Assembly: GCA_029207755.1 (NCBI GenBank)
Contig: JARCOQ010000016.1
Span: 1,183,001-1,247,000 of the forward strand
Reading direction: 5' to 3'
DNA: 64,000 bases
Origin: Chamaea fasciata
Lineage: Eukaryota > Chordata > Aves > Passeriformes > Sylviidae
Shown: positions 12,421 through 25,490 of the stretch, one piece after another
Layout of the letters: every line of letters begins with the position of its first letter
How positions within the stretch are numbered: position 1 is the first letter of the stretch
Notes under the pieces: generated by a model
Database searches by the model: none
What the model saw: the letters and a program-made list of their open reading frames with translations, nothing else
Told to the model about the DNA's origin: nothing
Translations under genes and position numbers: made by a program

Positions 12421-12793
12421 CACAGCCCGGGGGCGGCCTGAGCCCAACGCGAGCAGTGCGGGCTTCCCATTGGCTCGCCACCGTTGTTTTGGGAACCGGT
12501 GCTTCTCATTGGAGGCGGCTGGGAAGTTCTCAGCTGCTGATTGGCTGGTTGCCTGCGGCCCCGCCCCTGCGCGCCTTTCCCCTCAGCGGGTCGGAGCTCA
12601 CCCCGGCCGGTCCGTGGCCATGTGCGGACGGTGCCGTGTGACGGGTTGTACAGACACGGGTACGAGCGAGCCCGGGGCCGCCACCGCGCGGAACCGCCGC
12701 TCCGGGCAGCGGGACGCTGCGGCCCTTTAAGGCTCCGGCCGGTTCTCCCGGAAGCCGCCTGACGTGGCAGCTCGCGGGATTCCTTCCGCCCAG

Positions 12794-12801
12794 TGACGTC
12801 A
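12794..12801. promoter_or_regulatory. Palindromic CRE (TGACGTCA)
   Basis: A perfect full-site cAMP response element in the CpG island, 34 bp from a TGACGTGG half-site-like element (12,760-12,767). It is about 400 bp upstream of the inferred ZC3H7A start, or could serve a divergent plus-strand transcript. Confidence 0.6.
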
Positions 12802-13189
12802 CTCCTGGCCGGGGGGCGCTGCGCGTGCGCCTGGCTCCGTGCGCGCGCCCCGCTGCCCTGAGGGCGGTGAGGCGGCGGGGCCGCGCTCGGCCGAGGGGAG
12901 CGCGCGTGGGAGCCGGGAACTGGTGCGACCTGGGGTTTCTCACGTCGGAAGGCACAAAATTAGAATGGCTTTGCCCGAGAAAAGCCTCTGAGAGAGCACG
13001 AGGCCCGAGGCCAGTCTGACCAGCGGCAGGTGCAGGCGGGGTCACCTTCCCTGGGCCAGGCAGGTGGCACACACGCCCTGCCCACAGAACGGCTGGATTG
13101 GAGCTCTCTTTAGTGCTCTGTCAATTGAGAGGAATTGGGTTTTCCCCTCTCTGACTGTGGGCGTAATTGTGTTCTGATAGTATCATGTC

Positions 13190-13612
13190 GAACATAGTGA
13201 AAGGTCTGGAGGGGAACCATTTGAGGAGTACCTGAGGTCACTTGGCTTGCTCAGCCTGCAGGAGACTGAAGTCGGAGATGATTGTCGTCTCGGAGCTCCC
13301 TCATGAAGGCCAGTGGAGGGACAGACGCTAATCTCTGCTCTGGTGACCAGGGACGGGACTCAAGGGAATGGCTGAAGTTGTGTTAGGAGAAGTTTGGGTT
13401 GGATATAAGGAAAACGTTTTTCCCCAGAGGCTGGTTGGGCACTGAAGATGTTCCCCAAGGAAGTGATCACAGCACCAACCCTGACAGAGTTCAAGGAATA
13501 TTTGGAAAGGGCTCTCAGGCACATGGTGGGATTCCTGGGACTGTCCTGTGTGTGCAGGACCAGGAGCTGGTCAGTGATTTTTGTGGGTCCTTTACAACGA
13601 TGGATTTTCTGA
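13190..13612 (+). mobile_element. CR1 LINE, 3' fragment
   Basis: It matches the familiar 3' part of avian CR1. It starts with GAGGAGTACCTGAGGTCAC and continues with a 'trace' segment containing TTGGATATAAGGAAAAC, GGTTGGGCACTG and AAGTGATCACAGCACC. It ends near a GGTCCTT block followed by short ATT-rich repeats. It is 5'-truncated and non-functional. It sits immediately beside the ZC3H7A CpG island. Confidence 0.85.
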
Positions 13613-16600
13613 TTCCCTTTCCTTATTTTCAGCAACATTAGTGATGGCAGTGTCAGTAGTGCAGTTGCCCAGCCTTGTACAGATGTCCCTACAAATACTG
13701 TGGTAACTGATGTGACCTGTATGGTAGGACTGCATGAAGAAATCTTTAGAAATTCTAACCAGTGGAGTATGAAGATTAAACTACCACTGATCAAGACAGG
13801 AAGGAATGCGGCCAATTAGTAGTTTATCAGGTGAAGTTATGCTGATGGAAAGTTCCTTGACCTGGTGAGGCCTAAAACATTAATTATTAATAAATTAATG
13901 TATTAAACATTGTTCCAGTCTAATTACCCTAGAGGGACTGTGTCTAAACTGTTGAAGCTTTGCCTTGAGGCTTTTCCCAGCTCCAAAGGATGAATTGCCT
14001 CCTGCTGGTCTCAGGCCTGTTATTCCTGAGACTGTGACAATTCAGTCACAGCAGTCAGAGATTAAATAGTGCTTAAGTGTATAGTATGGCATTTAACATC
14101 CCTAAGAGTCGTGGTGAAATTGGGCCTTTGCTTACTGCAGGATCTAAAGGGACATGAGAGAAACAGAAAAAAGATCATGCATAGAACAGCAGTTATATCC
14201 ATGGATCATAAACCATGAAATAGACCATAAAAATGATAAGAAGTCTTATCCAATTCCAAATTACAGTTGTTTGAACACTAAGCAGCTTAAGAAAGCAAGT
14301 AGTATGATCATTTTCATCCAGAACAACAAACCACCGCTGAGGTAAAACCTTCTGGCTGGTAGTAACAGAATGAAAATATTAATCATAGCTGTTAATCCTT
14401 TTGATTTGTAAGTATTGCATAAGTCATGCTGCTGATTTCCCCAAGCCTGCTGTTAGGATTTGCTGCACACTGTTCACCTGGAGAGAATGGCCTGTTGGGG
14501 AACTCCTGACTACTTTGGGAGTACTTCAGATGTCATACAGACTGCAAATGTGAGCTTGAAAATCGCATCAGGCAAAGTTAAATTCCTAAAATGTCATTAT
14601 AAAGATGCTGCCTTTCAAATTGTTAGAAAACAAAATAAATTTTGTGTTAGAATTAGGAGGTTATTGAACGAGTTCCTGACTTTAAAAGTCACATTCTTAT
14701 AAAATCTGGAATAAATTTATGAAACAAGGCAAGCAAAGGGACTCCTCCTGAACTCTAAACAAACTTCTGGAGGGGAGATAAAACCAGTGCGACTTTTTAT
14801 AATTCAAGTTTTATAAAGTAAATTGTTTTGGAACCCATATTTATTATGTGCTTACTGATCAAGAGGATTGCATGGGTGTGAGTGATGGTTCCAGATGAGT
14901 GGAAGACAAGTAAGTTTTTCCAGTGTATTCCTCAATCTGCAGCATCTGAAGTCCTTGTCATGCAACACTTTCTGACATGAGGATTACAGTTCACTGGAAT
15001 TTCTGATGTAAGTTACTTATGTGTGGAGATAACTCAAGGAATGTACTTCCTTCAAAACACTATTGATTTTGCTGTTTCAATTTTTTTTTTTTTCAATTTG
15101 AATCAGGCTCTTGACCTTTCCCAGGCCCAGGATTACAAAATAAATATATGGATGGTGACATTGCCCTCTTTCCTCCAACAGTGGTTATGGAATATATGGT
15201 TATTCCAACTCTGCATGTGTCATGGGAAGGAAAAAAAAATTTCCTTGAATAATTAAACCAGCAAATTTCCATTTTTTCCCTTTAATATCTGTAAAAAGAG
15301 TCAGTTGTGATCAGACATAAATTTATGTTATAACTACTACCCAAGGAGATGTTCCACAATAAAGAGTCTATACAAGTCTCTAAAATTTCACCAGTACAGA
15401 GCTTTTTACAAACAGGAGTATGAAAAGGAGAACCCCTTTGGTGAAGTCATACTTGGAGATGTTGACCTGAATTAACCAAACTGAAATACTTGAACCATAT
15501 TAGAGCTTTATGAGAAGAGAAACCTGCAAATTAAACTGTACTAAATTAGAGTATGAACAATTCCCTTCCAAAGGTGGCTTAACCACAATACTGCTGTTCC
15601 GTCAAAGTAATCATGTGTAAAATAAATATAGTCTAATGTGATCCATTCTGAAAGTCAATTTGCAGTTAGTGGCTGTTGTTCAATTCGCTGCCACCACGTG
15701 ACACAGCTCTTTTGCTTAGGATGCCCAGAAGTGAGTGAGAACATGAGGATCCATGGCACATTCTTGTAGCCATGCATTTGGAGGAGGACTCCTGCTAAAG
15801 GTACTGCCAATATTAGGGTTTGTTTCTGCTTTTTTTGTTGGTAGTGATGGATTCTTAATATCTCTGTGACAAAAAATTGATTATTGAGCGCAAGTTATAC
15901 TCTTTGTGGTATTTTATTTGTTCTCTCATGTGCATACCGTGCTTTTGAAAACTCTGACCCCCTGCATCACTGAAATAGCAACAGCTTTTCCTTTTTAAAT
16001 GCTAGTGAAATTATACATTATACTTTCCAGCAGTTACCAGTCAAATTATGGGTTTGAGCCATGAAAATAGGATGACTTTTACTTTAGCAGAAACTGCATC
16101 AATCTGTATGAGTTTTTTAATCCATGCAAGAAAAAATATCCCATATATTGTCCATCCTAAGACAACCCTTATCTGTGTATGAATGAAGAGGTTATGGTGT
16201 TTGTTTGTTTGTTTGTTTTTACTTTTTTGCTTATTCTTTCTTAAGCATCTATATATTATAACTTGGTTGCCCTTAGGCTTAAGCTAAACAGTGTATCAGG
16301 ATCTTCCAACTACACAAATGGGATGTTGCAGAGCTGTGTTTGTGACTTGTCAGCCTGACAACCATTGAAGTTCAGTTGCTGTTTGCATACCATTCCTGCC
16401 CTGGCAGAGACATGGATTCTGCTGTCGCTGGGAGATTGACCGCGGAGTGTTTGACAACAGCCACAGGGCAAGTTAAACTGTAACTTTTGTGGTGCCGGCC
16501 CGAGGTTACCGATGGACCTTTAGTTTCCTTGGGAAACCATGTAGCATTTTTTAAAATTAAGTTTTCTTTCACGTTAAAATTTCGTTGTATCTGGTGGAAG

Positions 16601-16659
16601 GCGGTGAAACACCTGTAAGTTTGTTACAGCAGATACTGTCTTGGGTTGATTTCAGAGTC

Positions 16660-16815
16660 GCAGAGGTAATCCGCGGCAGGAATGGAAGCCCGCGCCCCGC
16701 CGCTCCGCGCCGCTCCGCCGTGCATTGCCCAGCTCCGTCCGGGGGGAATTTCGCTGCCGTGGGCCAGCAGGGGGAGCGAGGCCCTCCCGGCCTGTGACCC
16801 GGCCCGCCGCAGGTG
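16660..16815. promoter_or_regulatory. Isolated CpG-rich patch with CTCF-like site
   Basis: A 150-bp CpG-dense island in AT-rich intergenic DNA. At 16,764-16,778 the plus strand reads CCAGCAGGGGGAGCG, a close match to the CTCF core consensus. It may be an insulator between ZC3H7A and PLA2G10, or the start of an unrecognised transcript. Confidence 0.5.
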
Positions 16816-19800
16816 AGGAACAGCCTCTGCTCTCTGCCGGGAGGTGCCACCTTAGAAAGGATCGCGGGAATTAAAAACAAAACAAAAAGGGAAGCCTTCA
16901 GTGCGGTGTTGGAGCACACAGAACGTAGACACACTAAGTAAGGTTAAGCTGGAATATGAATGCCAGCCACCATCAGGAGCATTGGCTTCAGGCCGCAGGA
17001 TAGCCTCAGAGGAGAGTCGGGAGTAAAATATGTTGCATTGTGACAAAGTCATGGATGACTGCTCTAATGAGGATGTGAGGAGAAAAAAACGAAAACCATT
17101 TTTCAAATGGGTGACTGTTTAGAGATCTTCTGTTAGCCAGAAATAAAACAAAAAGGGTGTGGGATGCTGCCAGTCTCTGTGTTTAACCTTCTCTAAAGGT
17201 GTGGTAACAGTTATAATGGGCAGGTAGGAGATGGATCCAGGGGGTTTTTACCTGAGCTAGCTTTACTCCCTGAGGTATCCTAAGTTACTCAAACCCCTCA
17301 GTATGTTTGGCAACAAATCAAACTGCACCATCTCACTTTGGCGGGGGGGAGGATGAGAGACAGAATCATTTGGCTGTGGGTGGTGTTGCAGCTTAGACTA
17401 TCTCCTGATGGTGACACGCACTTGGACAGGAAGAGTGGCAAAACTGAAGCCGTTCCTGAAAATGTCTCTGCAGCAAATACCCAAACCCTGTCTTCAAGCA
17501 CACTGTTCTAAAACTGCAGTAGTTAATATTTGAATCATTACAATCAAGGTGCCTAGCTAAGATAGCCTTCCTAAGCATTAGTTGTCCAAAGTGTGTAGAA
17601 ATTTGCAAAGAAAGCTTTTTGCTGGACTACGAAATTCTAGATTAGTTTGCAGAGCCACACACACACAGAACTTTGACAATGTGATTTAAAAATGAAATGG
17701 AAGACTCTGTATTATTTCAAACAAGGAATACTAAAGAGTAAATAAATGTGAGAGGCTGATACAAATGAAAGTTCTGTTCTGCAGGCCCTTAGTAGATTAA
17801 ATTCAGTTTTCCACCTTACTGAGCCTTGACACTGCGTACTCTTAAGATCTGTAAATATTTTAAGGTGCTTTACTATTTGCTTAAGAGAGTCATACATTTG
17901 CAAAATTTCTTACATATGCAGAAATGTATCTGTGGACAAAAAGGCAGTATTTCAGTAGAAATTATATATACATTGCTTCAATTCTTGACTTAACAACAAC
18001 TTATTTATCCTGGTTAATTATAGGTAATGAGCAGTCAGGAGTTCAGATAGTTCTGTCAGCAGTTCTCACTTCATGTCCAGTGAGATAAGGACCCTTTCTG
18101 AAACTGCAGGATAAGCACATAATGAAGTTTTTAGTTTGTCAACTCTATTTTTCAGACACACTTCTCATTTTGTTAATATTATGTTAGTCTTTCAGTTTCT
18201 CTAAAAAAAAACCCAAAACCCTAGAAATTTTCCTATCCTTTAAAAGGAATCCTTTCTTTCCTTGTTGTTTATTATAATTAGGAATGATTAAATGTAGCAA
18301 TCTATGTCCTATGCTCTTTGATTTTTTTATTCTATTCCATTTTCTCAGAAGTGCTGTCTTTGTTGTATGTAATAAACAGGCTTTGAAGATTAAGGTGAGG
18401 AAAATTACACCTATTTTCCTCACCTGTTTGCTAATATAATATTTACCTCACTGTTGTAACTAGCTAACCCATTATCATGAGCTTCAGCTGTTTACATCAC
18501 CTCTCAATTTTATCATTTGCTTTTCTGTAACTGTGCCTGCACTGACTAATTTTGCAATATAAGGTGTGTCTGATTACTTCCTTTGGAAGACAGGACTTCC
18601 ACTGCTAGCATGAAACTCAGGAAGTGTTTTATTCAATGCATAATGCTTGTTGTAGTACTTTAGAGCTATGTTTTAGTTAACTGTAGTATCTTTTCACCTG
18701 ACCTTGTCCATATTTGCTTTGCTTTCTGTTTAGGGGTTAACTACAACAGGTCTTTAATGCTAGAGAGCTCTGCTATAACTGGAAAGATGGAATAGGGGTA
18801 AAGATCTCTTTTCTATCACAGGTTGTATATGAGATTTAAATGTGCCCATAAAGAAGGTGGGGGAGGGAGAAACAATGGTTTGTTGTCTAATTTAGGTGAA
18901 GAATGGAGCTTTGCCAAGTAACTCAGCAGAACTGAGGAATACCTCTCTCCACAGGGAGTTTCCTGCCAGAATAAACCTTTCTTTGTTCTTTAGCTTTGCC
19001 AAGATCTAGAAGATCTCAATCTCTTGGTGATGTCAGAGGCAAATTGGTGTGCCTTTTAGGAGTGTATATTTAGTACAAGCTGTCCAAGAGAGACCAGAGA
19101 GGAAGATGTGTACTGGTGCTGCTGGCTTGGCACTTGCTCATGCCTGTGTGCGAGCAGACTCGTCCAAATGAAGCCCTTTCATGAAGCAAATGTTGTGTAG
19201 CTGTCAAATGCTCAGCCTCAATGCATATTTCAGGGGTTAACTTTGGACCAGCTTTAGCCTGAGCACACAGATTGGATGTCATGGCTGGAGCACACCTTCC
19301 TGTCTTGTTCCCCGAAGGAGTCCCATGCGCTGAGACAGCTCTATCAAATGAACCAAAGCCCAGTGCATGGGGTCTATCAGTTTGCCTCAGTTTTGAGCCC
19401 AATGAAGTGCCAAATCACACACTTGGTTAGATTGCTCTGAGCAGGAATGATCTCTCCGAAGCAAGTTTTGCAGGAGACTGCTAAGGGTTGCTTACAATCC
19501 TCTTGAAGCTGGCAATCAGATTATCCTTTTCGTAGGTGAGCTAAGTAGGTTAAACATCTTCAAAGCCTCTGAACTGTTTCTCTCATATCCTGAAAGCTAT
19601 TAACATATCAGCACTGCGTGCCTCTGCTGTCGTAGGTCAAAGGGGCTAAATGTTACACCTCTCTGCCTTGCTTAACCATGTCCACATGACTAAAACAGAA
19701 ATTCCCCAATGATCATATTGGCTCCTACGAATTCTCAACCCTCTCCATGTCCTGTGGAGGACGCTCAGGCCCTCTCTAGAGAAAGCCACCATGATGCTCA

Positions 19801-20654
19801 GTTATAGACCAATCCCCTAATTCCTGCAAACAGGATGAGCATTTATTCATCAGCTTATCTTAACTGGCATACTTATTCCAAGAGGTCAAGGAGTCATCCA
19901 AAACTCAGGTTTACAAGCACTAGTAAAAATGGCAAAGTATCTTCAAGCTGAGTTTAAAAACATACTTAAGGAATTCTTCAGCTTTACCTCTGACACTCTG
20001 CAAGCAATTGGAGTTTCTAGTCCCTAACAGTAATGTTTGCTTTTTGTTTTCTATCATTCTGCTCATGTTGCAGAAAATACTGAAAAAAAATAAATTAATA
20101 ATGTCTCCTGAAATGTAGTAAAACAAAAGCCATGTTACAAAACTAACAATTTTATATGTACACTGATTCATTCTGAATTTCAATAAAACTTTAAATAAGG
20201 AGTGGCCAGACTTGACTAGGGTCTTTCAAAGAAAATATCTCTGCAGAAACACAAGGAGAATGAAGTTAGCTGACCCATTCAATGTACTTACTTCTGATTT
20301 TATGTTGCTGAGCATCAAACTGATTAGAGCTTTTTTTTTCTTTACAATCATTGCCAAAATACGAAGGATTCAAAATACATCTTCTTTAGAGGGCAGGAGA
20401 GAAAAGAGTTTTCCCACCCTCCTAAAACACTTATACTTTTCCAGATAAAATTTCTTTGTAGAATTCACCTTTCATTCCTTCCTGGCAATCTTCATTTCGA
20501 TTCTTGACTTTTCTTGGGCAAGTAAGTGTTCTAAAGTACAAAAAGGGTGAAGAGTATTTTAATTGTTGTTTGTCAAACTAGTGTTTTAAGGAAATCATAG
20601 AAGTAGAGCAAGAAAGCATGAGAATTCTTTGAATACACCCCTAAAGCCACCTGT

Positions 20655-20745
20655 TCTGGTGGAGTGTGTGACAGAGGGGGCTGGAACAAGGTAATCTTTA
20701 AGGTTCCTTCCAACCCAAATCATTCCCTGACCCTGTGAATGCTGC
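20655..20745 (+). mobile_element. CR1 LINE, 3'-end relic
   Basis: The segment GTAATCTTTAAGGTTCCTTC followed by CAACCCAAATCATTC is the diagnostic 3' end of CR1 (normally GATCTTTAAGGTCCC, then CAACCCAAACCATTC). Only about 90 bp is convincing. Confidence 0.65.
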
Positions 20746-23700
20746 CACAGATACCCCAGGAAAGTATTTTCCATAAAGAATTGTGCATTGCCTCCCTCTG
20801 TCCTGCATTCAAACCAATATGACCCTAAAATTATAAAATCTCAGGCTAAGATTGATTTGCCATACAAGCAACACAATGCTTGGAAATAAGTGATTCCTCA
20901 GAGAATTGTTCTGAAGAAATTAATGCATCTAAAAATAAGGTTAGCACATTTTCTCCTTCCTTGAAAGAGTCAATATTCCCTAGTAAGCACACTGCTGAAG
21001 GCTTTTGGGAAGCAAGTACGAACTACTGTTTTAGCACTGTCTAATTTAGTAGTGCTGACATAACTGCAGCTGTCAGCTGCACTGGAGGCATCCCAGTGTA
21101 TAGAGATTACTCTTACAAGCAGGCCATATCAGAAGTGATGAGAGTTGCATGACTGTGGCCTAACAGACTACCACAGTATCCTTGGCTTCACAGAGTTCTA
21201 ATTCTGAACTATGGAAGAGAATCCAGAAGAGCATGCAGTTTACAGTAGCCATTACAAATAATGGCACTGATGGAGCAGCAAGACCTTTCACAGTCTTAGT
21301 CCACGCAGCAAGGTGGGACATAGATACATGGGGTGATGTTTTTAGGAAACAACTGCAATTGCAACAGAATTGCACTGCCACTAAGACTGAAGTTGCTACA
21401 ACAGGCAGAGTCCTGCTGCTTCTCATACTTCACTCTAATCAACTTTTCACTTTTTTCATGCTTTTGAAATCTGTTTTATAAATCCATTTTTTTGTGTTTC
21501 TAACAACGTAGGCTTTCACAAAATTTGAGGTTTGAGTTGAGTGCTGTGAGGCTCAAAACAAACCTTGGATGGTTGAGGTTTTAACTTGAATGCTGCACTC
21601 TCAAATGTGGCACCCCACCCATTGGCTGCATACAAAAGGAGGTTTTTAATTGACAGGAGAGTTAACATTCTTCCAGACCTCAGTCTGGAGCATGTATAAT
21701 TATTCTAAAGCATTGTTAGAAGCTATTTTACAAGGAAATGTTGCCTGCCTTCTGAGGTTTTTCTATATTCATGTAGCCTGGGCATGTCAGCCTTTCTTTA
21801 AAACCACAACATTGTTATTCTTGATCAATAAGCAGCACTAGCACACTTTAGCACAGAAAATGACAAGCAGCTGGGCTCTTCAAATTTGCAGCTTGCCACC
21901 AACTTTGTAGAGAGCTTCAGTTATCCTGAGTCTCACTGCTTAAATTTATAAAATGGGACTTGTGCAGCTGTGATTATTTATTTACTTAAAAAATCTATTT
22001 TCTTCTGTAAACTGCTGAATCTCGGGCATTAGGTAATTTTTATACTTTTTTTTTTTTAACCTTTTAGATCTGTACTGGTTTAACTGAGGTCAGAACCTAA
22101 CTTGCAACAAATGCTGTTTATACTTTATTTTCTGAAGACTAAACCTTCTCTGACTCTCAGTTGAAACATTTTAGTATTGAACTTCCTACTCTTCCTGCCT
22201 TCTCTCAAAGGTCCAAATTATTGCTTATAACAAATATTTCAATTAACAGCCCATCTTTTTTTCTGAGGGGATAAAAAAGTTGTGTTTATTAAATTTTGTT
22301 TTTACTATGAAAATATGACACACTCCAAGTATCTGTAGCCCCATATTACTGTAAGTCAATCAGTTTTAAATAAATCCTTCCCTAATTAGGTTGTCCTGTC
22401 TCTACCTCTGGTGCCTACTCCATTCAGCCTTTTTCCAGACACAGGCCCCTTACAAGATGCTCTTCTGATAATAGAACAGGAAGTTCTTTATCTTCTAATG
22501 TTGTGTGACTCCAAATTTAATTATATGCTTTAAGCAGGTAGAAAATATGCCTTGCTCAGAGAGAAATTACTTGGGCTGGTACAAGAAATTTCAGGGCCTA
22601 TGGCATTCAAGTCAGATCAGATGATCTGACCTTCAGCTCCTTGAACAAATGACAAGTGACATAAGAAGCCAAAGATAAAAAGATGGTGGGCAGAGGCCAG
22701 AACAAAGTGATGAAAAACAGAATTCAAAGACTAAAAACTTGAAAGCAGCAGCACAGCAGTAAGCAGTGACACTTGTTTCGAGGCCAACCCGTCTCCAGGG
22801 GATTGTGATCCGTAGTGTTCTCACATAGGTCTCGAAGTCCAGTATTTCAAGTAAAATTAGGACTGCTGCAGCTCCTCCTCCTCCTTCAACTTGCTATCAT
22901 AATGATCATAAAAGGACCCACCTAATTCCAGTCCTTCCAGTTGTGCAGTAATCAGCTAACTATGCAGATTACAGAAAACTGAAGGGGGGGATGCAATATA
23001 TGTGCTATGGTAGAAAAGGTTTCTCTCCTTACATGAAAGAAGTGATCATTTAGTGCTTGTATTATTTAGATCTTAGGGTGCCTCCCCTCCCCTAGGAACA
23101 GGAATGAAGTCATTACAGGGAATGAACTCCTTTACATTGCTGCACATTTGAATTCTACTTTATTGCATGAATATGCAGAACATGTTTCCACGCATCCATA
23201 GACAAGCTATGTGGTTCTTCAACAAAAATAAGTAAATGAAAAAGCCCAGTTAATGGGAAGGAAATGGATGTTTGGCAGCGTCTCTATTGGCCGTTGGGTT
23301 TTTTGAGAAAAACTATACCGGGTTTTTTGGGGTTTTTTTGTGGCTCTCAGGAAGAACCAATCTAAACAAAAATTCAATCTAGTATTTTGCAGAATAAAAA
23401 TTAGGCCTGCTTATGTAATTAAGTTGACCCTCCATTCTAAATAAGACTTCGACACAAGCCAAGATTATCTGTCCCAGGCAAATCCTTCCTAGGGATTACA
23501 TGGTGCATAAACTAATAAGGGTTTATTGTTTCTTCTTTTGAGAGGGGAGATAACGAGAGGAACAGTAAAACATTAATGTGGCATTAAAGAATTGCAAACA
23601 GAATTAGGAAATTAGGTGGTTGTGGGTCTCTCAGCAGCATCAAATCACCATTAAGTTTAAGTATGCAGATCCTATGTGCAGACACACAAAATTTGGAATA

Positions 23701-24235
23701 TTCTATGTCCACAGAACTGTTTTGCTCTGTGAAGTAAAAATGCCGAGTATGCATAAGCTGTTTACTTTAAAAGGTAATCTGAAAATGGTCAGCATAAAAT
23801 TTTGTATGCACCATATTACTCCTATTTTTGGGGTATCATAGTCACAAAATGAAGCTAGACAAAATTTTTATCATTCAGCATAATTTAAGTGAAGATACTT
23901 TTGGTAAAGTAACTGAGACACAATTAAAATGTGCTGGTTTACACCCTAAAAAGGTAAAAATATATTTAGTACCGACCATCTGAAAGACTTTCATGAAGAC
24001 TGTAATATGGGTATTTGGGAAATATTATTCTGTCCACTTTTGACAAGATGAAGAACAAAACAACTAAGAGGTGAGCAAATAAACAGGTAACAAAAAAGTC
24101 TTTGTTTTATTTTCAAACAATTTAAAACATTTAGAGACACTGAAAAGCCAGTAGACATGGTAACAGTTATACAAAACTGTGAATTTCTTTTTCTTCGCTC
24201 TTAAATGAAATATAGTCTGCAGTCTCTGTAAATCC

Positions 24236-24360
24236 ATGTTCTGTTTCCACCCTGGATACTGCATTCAATTCTGCAGCCTCCCCCCAGTCTCAGTAAAAAT
24301 AGAACTGGGAGAAGATTCAGAAATGGTCAACAAGGACTAAGGCATAGAAATGGGGTTTCA
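24236..24360 (+). mobile_element. Old CR1-like LINE fragment
   Basis: TACTGCATTCAATTCTGCAG, followed by AGAACTGGGAGAAGATTCAG and GGTCAACAAGGAC, resembles the end of CR1 ORF2 in older sauropsid families. It is degraded and the boundaries are uncertain. Confidence 0.45.
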
Positions 24361-25079
24361 TAACAGTGAGTTAAAATGGTAGGAAAGTATGAAAAGGGCA
24401 CTGCTTCTCTTTGTGACAAAGCTGTCTGGATAATAAAAGTAGGCAAAATCTCGAGTCTCTTGGAATTCAGTACAGATGATTTCCCCAGTGCATTTGCATC
24501 TTTTATTTGGTCATCTATGGAAAAAATTATTATCAATTGATTTATTATTGCAGAACAGGCTGACTGCCTTCCCTGCCTACAGGCCATGGTTTCATAAAAA
24601 CCTTTAGGCAAAAGGAGGCGATACTGGAGTCTCCTTCCCTGGCAGGGTGGAACTGCTAATTTGAAGGTATCTGCTCCCACATCACAATATTGGAATCGTG
24701 TAGGTGGCAAGGGACTTCTGCAAGTTTTGTAGAACAACTTTCTCCTCATGGCAGGTCCCATTAAAGCAGGTTGCTTTTCATCGTGTTCAATTGAGTTATA
24801 TGTATCAGTATTTGATCCTTAAAAGAAGAAAAAGAATTGTTTCCTATGTTAAATTGCTATAGGTTGTGCTCATTGCGTCTTGAGCACCTCTGGGACAAAT
24901 GTGGCTGCATCTCTTCTACACCCTTCCATTACAAAGTGCTTCACAGCACAATGGTCTCCACTCACCATCTTCTTTAAACCTGGGCAAATCCAGCTCTCAT
25001 CTTGCATGAACTGCAGCTGCCTGAGCAGTTAGGTAGCCCTGCTTTAGTGTGTCAGTGGCTTTCTTAAAATGATACACAG

Positions 25080-25490
25080 AGCTCCAGATGCGGTGTCACC
25101 AGTGTCAGATGGAGGGGAAAAATCAGCTCCCTCCAAACCTACCGGTGGTACTCAGCCCAGTTTGCAGCTGGGCCCATGAGCTCCAAGAGCACACAGTTGG
25201 CTCACACTCAGCTTGTCCACCACAACCCTCAGCTCCTTTTCTACAAAGCTCTTCTTTAGCCAGTCAGTTCCCAAGCCTGTCCCACTTGGGGGGTTATTCC
25301 AACCCAGTTGCAGGGCTTTGCATTTGCCTTTGCTGAACTTCATGAGGTCCCCAAGAGCTCATTTTTACAGTCTGACTAGGTCTGCCTGAGTAGCAGCCCT
25401 GCCTTCCAGTGTATCAGCCACTCCCCCCAATTTGGTCTCACCCACAAATGTGCTGAGAGGTCACTCCATCCCATCATTCTGGTCATTGCA
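25080..25490 (-). mobile_element. CR1 LINE ORF2 relic
   Basis: On the minus strand a broken frame around 25,152-25,343 reads MKFSKGKCKALQLGW and then LGTDWLKKSFVEKELRVVVD. This is the conserved C-terminal block of CR1 reverse transcriptase. Flanking sequence continues the CR1 match in both directions. It is 5'-truncated with disrupted frames, so inactive. Confidence 0.85.

Larger units (their letters stand above)
11750..13020. promoter_or_regulatory. CpG island and ZC3H7A promoter
   Basis: About 1.2 kb of dense CpG sequence between AT-rich flanks. Three inverted CCAAT boxes (ATTGG at 12,469, 12,508 and 12,540) are spaced 39 and 32 bp apart. That spacing is typical of NF-Y promoters, and it would place a minus-strand start near 12,300-12,420. 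Farther out are a TGACGTGG element (12,760-12,767) and a perfect palindromic CRE TGACGTCA (12,794-12,801). Long open frames in this block are a by-product of GC content and match no family I know. Confidence 0.8.

Noticed and set aside
11633..12641. Open frames of 180-302 codons on both strands in the CpG island
   Set aside because: All frames are open because GC-rich sequence has few stops. The Ala/Arg/Gly/Pro content is typical of shadow frames.
19070..19402. 110-codon minus-strand open frame
   Set aside because: No family resemblance, no start context or splice structure, and flanked by AT-rich intergenic DNA.
22600..22650. AGATCAGATGATCTGAC as a CR1/L3 3' end
   Set aside because: The similarity is limited to about 20 bases, too short to support an element.
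24327..24761. 144-codon minus-strand open frame
   Set aside because: It overlaps an old CR1-like segment, has no domain, and no neighbouring exon structure.
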